DNA of 64,000 nt, taken from positions 310,001 to 374,000 of the forward strand of contig JAVKOQ010000005.1 of assembly GCA_031835245.1 (NCBI GenBank), written 5' to 3'. A program made the position numbers and the translations under genes. Under the pieces are notes generated by a model. It made no database searches and was not told the origin of the DNA. It worked only from the letters and a program-made list of their open reading frames with translations. The DNA comes from Balamuthia mandrillaris. Its lineage: Eukaryota > Discosea > Longamoebia > Balamuthiidae. Below are positions 34,985 through 46,225 of the stretch, one piece after another (within the stretch, counting starts at the first letter, position 1; every line of letters begins with the position of its first letter).

Positions 34985-37614
34985 TTCGTAACAAGAGAAG
35001 TCATACTTGCACTCTTTGTTCGCTTTTTGTAGGGCCTGTGAATCCAGTTCTTGAGCTTGCCTCAGTTTGTTTCGCATTTTTGCTAGCTTTTCCAAAGCAA
35101 GACAAAGTGGAGTAGAATAACGAATGTCCAATGGATCCACTTCCGCTCCGTTCTTCAAAAAGTAACGTAACGTATTCAGGGAACCGTATTTGGCTGCAAT
35201 GTGAGTTGGGGTAGTGTTCTTGAACGTTCGCATGTTTACTGTATTGTGTTCATTCAATCGAGTTTAAGTTAAAGAATGAAAGAGAGGAAGCAGAAAAGCA
35301 GAGGAGGAGGAGGAGGAAGAAGAAGAAACAAAAAGAATTAGAAGAACCACCGTCAAGATGCACATCGGTAATGAGGAAACGAATAAAGTCGACATCATCT
35401 AGTTTTTTAACGGCGTAAAGGAGAGTCGCTCTTTTGCTTCTTTTTGTAACTGTTTCGTATACCACTCGAGCTTGTGTATCTTCCTGATAGGTTTTGTTAG
35501 GGTTAAGCAAATAATTTTTTTTTCAAAGAGCAACGAAGTACTTGGGGAATGCCGCTTATGTTTACATCATACTGAACAAGCAACCTAGCGACCTGTGGTC
35601 CTACTTTGCCTTTAATAGCCAAAGTGATGACATTGTGATGCTGTTCACGAAAAGAGAGAGGCACTTAGTGTGGTTGAAGACTATTAGATACAGTCGGCCG
35701 AAGAAAGACGTACGTGCTATTATTCAGAAAGTGAAGCGCATTAGAATGAATAAACGATAAAGGAACAAACAGGAGCATACTTACATTCTAAGGAACGAGG
35801 TCACGTAGATAAGAGGTCATAGCAGAACAAGGAAAAGAGAAGAAAGATATAACAACAGAGGGCAGACAAAAGAAGATATTCATAAGGATAATGTGAAAAA
35901 TGCTCAAGTAGACAAAAACAGACGTACATCCTAATGAAAACGCACAAGAGTCAGTTATACTACCCACATACAAGAAACCATCCGAAAGACTGACCTCATT
36001 TAGCAAGTCCTTCTCAGCAAAGCGCTTTCCTGAGAGCATAAGCTCTATCAACTGTGCTCTTCCATATTGCGCAGCCACATGAAAAGCATTGCGACATTCC
36101 TGTTGAATGATAATAAGTGGGAAATATACAGAAAAGAAATCATAAAGAACTTCAAAAGTTATTCACCGCTTTTCTGTATCTACAACAATCATCACCAGGT
36201 CTTTTGGAAGTCGTATGTAATTGTACTTCCTCGCCTTCTACATCTTCTATGTATTCCAGAGACTGCCTTGTTTTGTTAATGTCATAAATAACAAAAGAGA
36301 ATGTGCTGTAAAGAAGCGAAAGAAGAAAGTAGAAAGAAGAAGACTTTGAAAAACAGCGAGAGAACGAAAGCAACCTTAACAAGAGGATCAGCACTAGCGT
36401 CTAGCATGAATGCCACGAGGTCGTCATGTCCATACTTAATGGCGTACTGTAAGGGAGTATATGAAACAGGATTTGAGTTGTTTCGGGACACGAACTGTTT
36501 TCCGTTCGGTTTGACGGCGGGAAAATGAGAGATGGATTAAGTTAATGAAAAAAAAAATAGAAGAAGAAGAAGAACAAGAAGAACAAGAAGAAGAAGAAGA
36601 AGAACAAGAAGAAGAACAAGAAGAACAAGAAGAACAAGAACAAGAAGAAGAACAAGAACAAGAAGAAGAACAACAACAAGAACAACAAGAAGAAGAACAA
36701 GAACAAGAACAAGAACAAGAACAATAAGAACAAGAACAAGAACAATAAGAAGAAGAACAAGAACAAGACAAGAAGAAGAACAAGAACAAGAAGAAGAACA
36801 AGAACAAGAACAAGAACAAGAACAAGAACAAGAACAAGAACAAGAACAAGAACAAGAACAAGAACAAGAACGAAGAACAAGAATGAAGAACGAAGAACAG
36901 AAGAACAGAAGAACGAACGCAAGCAAGCAAGAAAGAAAGAAACGACAAGAACAAAAGAAAGAAAACGAAAGGAAATCATAATCATAACATTACCTCTCCT
37001 GGAAGATAACACTGTGTTGGCACGAAAAAAAATACAATGAAAGAAATTTAAGTCAGAAGACGGTAACCAAAACAAAAACAAGAAGAGAAGAGAAGAAGAC
37101 AACTGAAAATACTAACTCGTTGGTTAAGAAACTTGGCAGGAGAGCCCTTCAACTCCTCCAACACTTCCACCACAGCACTCTTCTGCCCCTCTCGAATGGC
37201 CAAGCAGAACTGGTACAGTGCCGACCCTTCGGCGCTGCTTCGCAAGTGCCTGTTTTTCTTGGAAGGAGAGATCAGATGTTTCTTCCGCATGGACTCCAGC
37301 CTCAGTTTGTTCTTCCTGACACGCTCAACAAAGCCGCTCATTCGTCGCTGGCTCAGCTTGCCGCTGCGAGCGAGCGGTGGTTCTGCTCGGTGGGCATTGC
37401 CTTTGGTTTGTTGGGCTTCTTCTTTTTCTTGTTGTTGTTGTTGTTGTTGTTGTTCTTCTTCCGTTTCTTCCTCGTCGGACTCGTCGTCGGACGTATCTCC
37501 TTGGTGGTGGTGGTCTTCTTTTTTCTTTGGCTTTAGGTGGTGATGCTCACTCTCGCGTTCCTCCGAAGAGGAGTTACCAGAGGAGGACATAGCAGCGGAG
37601 CTGGACGCGGCCAT
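31471..37614 (-). CDS. ankyrin-repeat polycystin (ANK-TRPP) cation channel, copy 2
   Basis: Paralogue of the channel at 23617-29239 with the same architecture. Exon 1 (37117-37614) has His-, Glu- and Gln-rich stretches, including a poly-Gln run near residues 55-64, then the first ankyrin helix (FCLAIREGQKSAVVEVLEEL). An 18-nt exon (36994-37011, CYLPGE) and NPVSYTPLQYAIKYGHDD follow. Three 3-nt exons lie at 35928, 35785 and 35714. The channel part has S1 (FRFWLSFLTYFAFLILFTV), the TOP domain VYNPNINLFSVVRIMWDMPR, S3-S4 with SLDWEADDTDYVSFQRLARY, a pore TATGDGDFD and S6 IMLLNLLIAMLSTSYAEVIE. The tail is Lys- and Ser-rich and ends in a coiled coil (LNKLHKKMDDVLSRV). Introns hold GAA/CAA, GA and GT/TA microsatellites. 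Both copies look intact, so both may be functional. Confidence 0.85.
34834..34980. repeat. compound (GT)n-(TA)n-(GA)n microsatellite
   Basis: TG/GT and TATA units followed by about 46 nt of pure GA inside an intron of the second ANK-TRPP gene. The sense (minus) strand reads (CT)n then (CA)n. Confidence 0.9.
35714..35930 (-). other. three candidate 3-nt micro-exons (CAC, AAT, GAT) of ANK-TRPP copy 2
   Basis: Minus-strand exon ...LLNE ends at 35995. Introns of 64, 140, 68 and 73 nt, all GT...AG, are separated by GAT (35928-35930), AAT (35785-35787) and CAC (35714-35716). The next exon begins at 35640 with HHNVITLAIKGK. The joined product D-N-H-H-H-N-V-I-T-L-A matches copy 1. Flanks are ttag/GAT/gtacgt, ttag/AAT/gtaagt and atag/CAC/gtacgt. 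Intron sequences and lengths differ between the copies, while the triplets and splice sites are kept. Confidence 0.7.
36552..36870. repeat. GAA/CAA trinucleotide microsatellite in ANK-TRPP copy 2 intron
   Basis: About 320 nt of AAGAAGAACAAG-type units. On the sense (minus) strand it reads TTC/TTG, the same sense polarity as the array in the RNA ligase intron. Open frames through it encode only poly-Leu or poly-Glu/Lys and are not genes. Confidence 0.92.
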
Positions 37615-38472
37615 CGGTGTTATATAGGCCGCAGCGGTTTGCGTCGTCTGTATTGTTTCAACAAAAAAATAAAATAAAAATTAGGCTGATGACAAACAAC
37701 AGATAACGCTCGTTAACCTCTCCGATTTTGGTCCAAGTTTTCTTGTTTCACTCATTTTCTCCTTTGTAGAAAAATTCGAACACTTTGCGTTACTCCCGTT
37801 CATTAATCAATCCTAATTAGGATCACGGAGTTAAAAATAACCATACTAGGTCAAAGGAGTTAATGAATAGATCTGATCACCCAATCATATCCGTTGGTTA
37901 ATTGATCTGTTTGTAACCGGAGAAGCTCGCAACGGTTTATGTTTTCGCTGATTTGAGCAAAGTGGGTGTGAGTTAACAGGGGCTGGTGCACTTGCCTTTT
38001 GGGCTGCGGTTGTTGCTATGGGCGGGAAGGCCCAGGCCCCTCCACGTTAAGGTCCGTGTTGCTGTGTTATGTGCGCGGAGAGGAATACGAAACAAGCGAA
38101 AGAAGAAAAGAAGAACCCAAGCGACAAAGCGGAGGTGAGCGAACTGTTCTTTTCTTTGGCTTCCTTTTTGTTTGCGGTCTTCGGGAGAGACGTGCAGCAC
38201 GCGGACGATAAGCGATGGTTCAAGTTCAAGGGGGATCTACTTTGATGCCGCTCTGAACGCACGTCCGGAGCTATATATACACGCGGCACAAGATCCCGTT
38301 CTATTGGGTGAGGCTGCGTGAGTTGAAGGCGTTTAGTGGAGAGGAGAGAGAAGTGGAGGAGTACCTGAAACCGTTTAAGAAGAAGCAGGAGGAGAGGAGG
38401 CGTCATGGTTTGGAACGAGAGGAAGAAGAGGAGGCATTCTTTCATTCGACGATGAACGTATGATGAGAATAA
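37615..38472. other. intergenic region with an unresolved coding-like island (about 37980-38460)
   Basis: The first 360 bp are AT-rich and hold CCCAATCA near 37880, probably the upstream region of ANK-TRPP copy 2. From about 37980 the GC content rises and several + strand frames look coding-like, such as IYFDAALNARPELYIHAAQD and EEREVEEYLKPFKKKQEE. They lie in different frames and I found no splice scheme that joins them well. It may be a gene missed by eye, a decayed gene, or chance. Confidence 0.3.
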
Positions 38473-38676
38473 ATGTGTGGAAGATTTAAATGCAAGTGGT
38501 TACTGGCAAATGCATTGGCGGGATTGTTGTTGTTGTTTAACCTCGGTTCGGTTGTGGATGCTCGTTCAAGCCCGTCTAAAATCGAGGAATATGAAATAGA
38601 CGTTGAGGGAGAGGGAGAGGGAGAGGGAGAACCTTGGCTAAGGCTACATGGATTGATTCCACCTTTTCATTCCTAG
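38473..38676 (+). CDS. doubtful small ORF with signal-peptide-like start
   Basis: 67-aa open frame from ATG to stop. It begins MCGRFKCKWLLANALAGLLL, a basic N-region and hydrophobic core like a signal peptide, followed by a Glu/Gly repeat (EGEGEGEGE). The 3' end overlaps the minus-strand RecQ relic. No homologue is recognised. It may be chance. Confidence 0.2.
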   Translation: MCGRFKCKWLLANALAGLLLLFNLGSVVDARSSPSKIEEYEIDVEGEGEGEGEPWLRLHGLIPPFHS

Positions 38677-39449
38677 GCTGTGTTTGACGTCTCTTTGCAC
38701 AAGCACGCTGGCAGTCGATGTCAGAGAAAGGACAGGTACGTTAGGGTATCTGCGTCTGAAGAAGCGCATCTCTCGATAGTCAGCACTGAATACACTGCTC
38801 CATTTGGATGCACACTGCGCCTCGTCAAACACAACGCGACCTAGTTTGCCGTGATACAGAGTGTCCAACGAGCTCTCTATCTTGGCGAAGTATTTGGCTC
38901 TAGCAGGAGTAAGAAAGAGCACCATGATGTACGGCGTGGGGTGCGCAGCAGCAAAGAGTTTGCTGGTCTCAGCGTAGGGAAGCTGCGCGCTTAAGTGGGC
39001 TACAGGGATGCCACGACTCTGCAAGAATGCTACTTGATCATGAATGAGAGAAAGGAGAAATAACAATGGTCATTCCACGCTCACATGCTGCTGGTGTAGC
39101 TGTAGAGTGGCTACTTAAGCGAACGTGACAACAAGGAGGAGGAAAATGATGAGAGGGAGCAAACGTGATAACATAAACTTTTACCACCTGCAGAAGGCAA
39201 CAAAAGCAAACAGTCGCGCTTGGACATCGTGACGTTGATTGCCTCTCGTTGGAAAGGACGAAAGCCTTGGTGGCCAAAGAGGGTGCTATTGAGTTGTTGG
39301 ATCTGCTCTTCCCACGAGAATGCTCTCGCCCAATTCTGCTTGCACCCTACTTTTCCTTTGTCAGTTGGTGTTTCTGTGTCTGTTTTATTAGCGAGTTTCG
39401 AATGGTGAATGAATAATCCGATTCTCGCCAACACAATCGATAAATTCAA
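38644..39449 (-). pseudogene. decayed RecQ helicase fragment
   Basis: Matches the N-terminal helicase lobe of the neighbouring RecQ gene. FSWEEQIQQLNSTLFGHQGF and REAINVTMSKRDCLLLLPSA correspond to [20 protein letters not shown] and [20 protein letters not shown]. The Walker A PTGAGKS has become PSAGGKS and the DEAH box is DEAQ. The frame is lost between TIVISPF and SLIHDQVAFLQ (one-base shift near 39060). Everything after motif III (VLSLTSTASVLVQRDVKHSL) is absent, so lobe 2, RQC and HRDC are missing. Order and strand suggest a tandem duplicate of the gene at 39773-42724. Confidence 0.8.
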
Positions 39450-39772
39450 AAATTAATTGTTTTGCTTCATCGTACGAGGTTGTTCCATAAAATCGTTGAT
39501 TTCATCCAACCTCGATCGTCCGCCCTCGTTCTTCCGTTAATGGCGTCCGCTTTCCAACGTAATAGATTCAATCTGACTTTTCTCAGTCTCAGTCTGCTTC
39601 TCGTTACACCCCAAACGAAGAAGAAGAGGAGGATGGAGGGGAAGAAGGCCTTGGAGATGCAACGAAATGTGGGTCTGCCTTGACGGCGATGACGCTGCTG
39701 TTTTGTTGGGCCACGTGGCGAGCGGAGCTGTCCCTGTTGGAGGCTGCCCCATATGTAGATGTGATACTGGAC
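39450..39772. other. region between RecQ relic and RecQ gene
   Basis: No independent gene recognised. It may contain the last exon of the RecQ gene: the frame after the HRDC domain runs into a pyrimidine-rich stretch near 39780-39810 that looks intronic, with a possible acceptor near 39777. The end of the coding region is therefore uncertain. Confidence 0.4.
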
Positions 39773-42724
<2,952 letters not shown>

Positions 42725-43116
42725 CCTGCTGCTACACTTTTTTTTTTTTTGTTGTTGTTGCTGGGAATCGCTGCGTTGCTTCCGTCTCCTTCTTCTTCTA
42801 CGCTTGACAATAACGTACTGGAAGATAATTTTTTTAAAACAAAAAAGCGTAGCAAAGAAAGTAGTAGTAGAATAAGCAGCGATTGCGAGAGTGGAGTGCC
42901 AAAGCAAACGGATGGAGTGAGAAATGACGATAATCTGAGTAGAGAGAAAGAAGGACATGGCCAAAAAACCTGAGAGGGAGAGGAATGAGTGAGAGAGCGG
43001 GTCGTTGTTCGACCAAACGTCCCTAAGAACGCCTGCTTTTTATTGTTCGTCGAGAGGATTGGAAAGCAAGGGTGTTGCTCGTTTACCTCTTGCCTACCAG
43101 GTGACAATTGTATCCA
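42725..43116. other. intergenic region
   Basis: Between the RecQ start and the stop of the small coiled-coil gene, both on the minus strand. Contains T- and A-rich tracts and short frames without similarity to any family I know. Likely RecQ promoter and 5' UTR. Confidence 0.45.
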
Positions 43117-43442
43117 TCACATTTTTGCATTCTCGAGAGTTATCTGGTCGTCATGAAAACGATCCAGTCTCTGAGGGATGCTAATACTATCGAGGTTATC
43201 TTTCAGTTCCTCCAGTAGTCCTCGCATGCGGTTGTCAATTCTTTTTTCCAGTTCGTCGAGTTTTGCGAAGAGATGTGCCTGCAAGAGACAGATGCCAAGT
43301 TAGAGGTCAGGAAAGATGATGTTGGGTGCAGGGTACACACGAGAGTCACATCGGCAGAAGATGGTCCCCCACCGCCAGCCCGCTGCCCTTGTTCCATCGG
43401 GGCCATCGCGCCATGAGAACCGGCGAGGTCGCTGTGAGGCAT
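43117..43442 (-). CDS. small coiled-coil protein, unknown
   Basis: Two exons, 43341-43442 and 43117-43278, join in frame to 87 aa. The N-terminal third is Gly/Ala/Met-rich (MPHSDLAGSHGAMAPMEQGQ). The rest is an amphipathic helix with heptad spacing (HLFAKLDELEKRIDNRMRGL, LEELKDNLDSISIPQRLDRF). The intron has a clear donor (gtgtgt) and acceptor (ctcttgcag). The size and helix resemble small subunits of multi-protein complexes such as Mediator, BORC or kinetochore parts, but I cannot assign it. Confidence 0.5.
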
Positions 43443-43861
43443 TTTGCTGTGAAAACGCACTTCCCGACGGCTGTGCACAGATGATCAAAGGAACACAAAA
43501 AGGAGCCAGAGGTTGAGTACAAAAGCAAAAACAACCTCTTGATAACAATCTACCACGCTTTATGTTTCGAGGAGTTGTTGTTAACCACTTCCTTATCTGT
43601 AGCAGATTGGTGCAGATGTCTTTCTCCCTAGTCGACACACCGAAATAGTGCTCCTCATCAGTAAGTCGTTAGCCTCCTCTATCATGCTTCTGTAGAATGG
43701 GAAGGGAGGAGGGTGCCCAAGTCTTTAAACTTCGCACGAAGACCTTGGGGACTGGTAGGAAAACAAACAAACACGCACAAAAGAAATTCTGCTCCGTTAC
43801 CCTGCACGCAAGGAGAAAATGAGGTCGCTGTGAGGCGACGGTTTATTCTCTTCTCCTCTTT
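43443..43861. other. intergenic region
   Basis: Between the small coiled-coil gene start and the PARP stop. No gene recognised; GTCGAC occurs at 43631. Frames here are short and lack domain similarity. Confidence 0.45.
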
Positions 43862-45824
43862 TCAAGATAAGATACAAGAAGAAGAAGAAGAAGAAGAAGA
43901 AGAAGAAGAAGAAGAAGAAGAAGAAGAAGCAAAGCTGGAAGAAGAAGAAAAAGAAGAAGCTGAAGAGGACGAACCAGCAGAAGAAAACCCGGGAGCGAGA
44001 ACAGAGGGCCTGAAGGTAGCTGCATGCCCGGCGTGGGGATTTGAAGCTGTGGATGAACGGTATGATGTTCCTTTTTGCTTCTTGGTGTAACTGGGGTTCG
44101 CAAAGAAGCTCACCAGAAACTCTGGGTAGGCATAGTCATCCCTGCAACTGACAAAGATAGATGGATTCCTTTCGTCATCCACCATCGATTCATGCTCCAC
44201 GAAGTTCCTTTGTTTTGGTTTAGGGACCTTCATGCCATGCACTCCAAGATGGTACTCCCCCGTCAACACTCGGGCCAAGAACATATGTTGAATGCCCTCC
44301 TTGTCTGGAACGGAGTAGCCGGTATTGGCGGAGTAGGATGCATCACGGGCAAAGTAAACGCCATCACCGTAGGCCTGCCGCTCTCCAAACTGTCGGAGGA
44401 AACCCTGTTGCATGATCTTGAGGAGGTTTTCTTTTGCTGTGCCATGCCACAGTCGCCGCTCGTAACGTATGCTTGTATCCCCTCCTTCGTTTTGGGCATA
44501 AGAAATAATAAGAAAAATAATATTCACAATCAAAGGAGCGAAATGGAACCAGGAAAAAAAAAAAAAACAGAGCGAGAATAGACAAGGAGAGGAGCAAGAC
44601 AAATAGAAAGAGAAAGATACCTTTTTTGACGTATTGGCTCAAATGGAACTGATATGCTTCCCACCTGACAGCGCACTGGACAGACGTAATAGAATGAATG
44701 AAATACTTGTCCCAAGAGACGGTTGCATAAAACAAGCCAGCCACTTCCTGGTACAGTGGATCCTCTGGAGATAGTAAGACTCTTTTGACTTCCGCCAGAT
44801 CTTTTCTCGGCACCCAAAAGTCTGGTAAGGCAATGGGAACGGAAGAACAGGATTGTTGTTGCGGGTGTCGCCTTCTCACAGGACGCCTTTTCTTGGTCAT
44901 AAGGTTGATTTGGCACATCACAGAGGGATGTACAAAGACCTGGTAGGCGTTCTCGCCAGCGGAAAGGCACACACACTGAAGGCTGCGCTCCTGGTGGGCC
45001 GCCTCTAACTTTTGGTTGTCTTCAGGAAGATAAGGATTCCACAGGCCATAGTCATCTTGCCATTCCCAAATTATAGTTGAGGAAGAAGATGAAGCAGAAG
45101 TGTTGGAAGAAGAAGCAGCAAAAGCAGAAGAAGAAGAAGAAGAAGAAGAAGAAGAAGAACAAGAAGAACAAGAAGAAGAAGAAGAACAAGAACAAGAAGA
45201 AGAAGAAGAACAAGAACAAGAAGAAGAAGAAGAAGAAGAAGAAGAATTAGATGAAGCCGACCCGCCAGTAAGCGCGTCCTTGATCTGTTCCACAGCATCA
45301 CGAACGACCTCAGGAGATCCCCGTACGAACGCCTTCTGTTTTGCTCTGTTGATGAAGATACCTGCACCGCTGCTCTCTTGGATTTCCCTGGCCAATGCGA
45401 AGCCCTTCTCAGCAAAAACTTCTACCAGGTCTCCCAGAAATACGATTTGAGCAATGGCCTCTTTTTTCTGCATAGCTGGCGTAGCACCACCTTCTCCAAA
45501 TGTTAAAGAATAGTACCAGCCATTGGAAGGAGGAAAGTAAAAGAGACCTGACGATTGAGCAACTGGGGGAGTAAGTGACGAGGAGGCCACTTGTTTAAGC
45601 AGTCCTACAGCAATAGTAACAGTGTCAGGGGTTCCAACCACCACAGCCATTTGCCTCTCTTGTACGATTATGATGTTGTATGCTCCAGATCGTTTCTTTA
45701 TGTCTTTGGTCATCCGGAACCTACGTTCAGAAAGCTTGTTCACAGCTTCCTTCGACAATTGTACCCTCTGCTTGACCTTTTTCGTTCCACCTTCAACTGC
45801 ACTTGCGGCGGTTGCAGCAGACAT
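43862..45824 (-). CDS. PARP-family mono-ADP-ribosyltransferase with KH-like and WWE domains
   Basis: Exons 44621-45824 and 43862-44484 join to 608 aa. Order: KH-like domain 1 (ERRFRMTKDIKKRSGAYNII, then VQERQMAVVVGTPD), KH-like domain 2 (GFALAREIQESSGAGIFINR, then AKQKAFVRGSPEVVRDAVEQ), a Ser/Cys-rich linker, a WWE domain (IIWEWQDDYGLWNPYL) and the PARP catalytic domain. The catalytic domain shows RRLWHGTAKENL (NAD-binding His), GERQAYGDGVYFARDASYSA (Tyr) and NPSIFVSCRDDYAYPEFLVS, where the third triad residue reads Ile. H-Y-I rather than H-Y-E is the pattern of mono-ADP-ribosyltransferases such as PARP14 relatives. The C-terminus ends in a poly-Ser run encoded by a trinucleotide repeat. KH plus WWE suggest RNA or ADP-ribose sensing, which is inference. 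Confidence 0.88.
43874..43932. repeat. GAA trinucleotide repeat encoding C-terminal poly-Ser of the PARP protein
   Basis: About 18 GAA/AAG units; on the minus strand they read TTC/TCT and encode the Ser run before the stop. A second interrupted GAA/CAA array at about 45126-45246 encodes the Ser/Cys-rich linker between KH-like domain 2 and WWE. Confidence 0.85.
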
Positions 45825-46225
45825 TCTTGGTGCCCTTTGCTGCTTGCTCGTAGCTCTGCCTGTTAGTAGAAAGAAATAAGGAAAGAATAAACGAGAGATA
45901 AAGATCCTCAGGCAGATGTGTTTTGTTCTGGACACAACTTCAAATGAATGAATTTTGCCGAAAATAGTCCCATCCCAGGAAATGAATGAACACAGACCCA
46001 TTTTTGTCTCGCTCGTTTCTTTGCTGCAGCAAAGAAATTTAAAAAATAATAATAACAAAAAAAAATAAAAAAACATTGGTTTAAACCAGAACAAAAAACA
46101 AAAGACTGTATATATGGATATTTCCAAAAATAAAATAAAATTAAAAACAATGCCATTTACAATGAGAACAAATAGAGGTGCAATGCATGGGCAGTAAAGA
46201 AACAAACCTGCACAGAGCGTCACTA
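45825..46225. other. intergenic region
   Basis: AT-rich gap between the PARP start and the stop of the F-box/LRR/ankyrin gene. Contains long A and AATAATAA tracts. No gene recognised; likely PARP promoter. Confidence 0.5.

Noticed and set aside
36542-37102. Minus-strand poly-Leu/Phe frames resembling membrane proteins
   Set aside because: Translation of the GAA/CAA microsatellite inside an ANK-TRPP intron.
23617-37614. Large tandem similarity considered as a mobile or LTR-type element
   Set aside because: The repeated units are intron-rich ANK-TRPP host genes; no terminal repeats, reverse transcriptase or transposase are seen.
45908-46156. Hydrophobic minus-strand frame upstream of the PARP gene
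   Set aside because: AT-rich sequence full of A/T homopolymers; no splice join to the PARP start at 45824 is needed.
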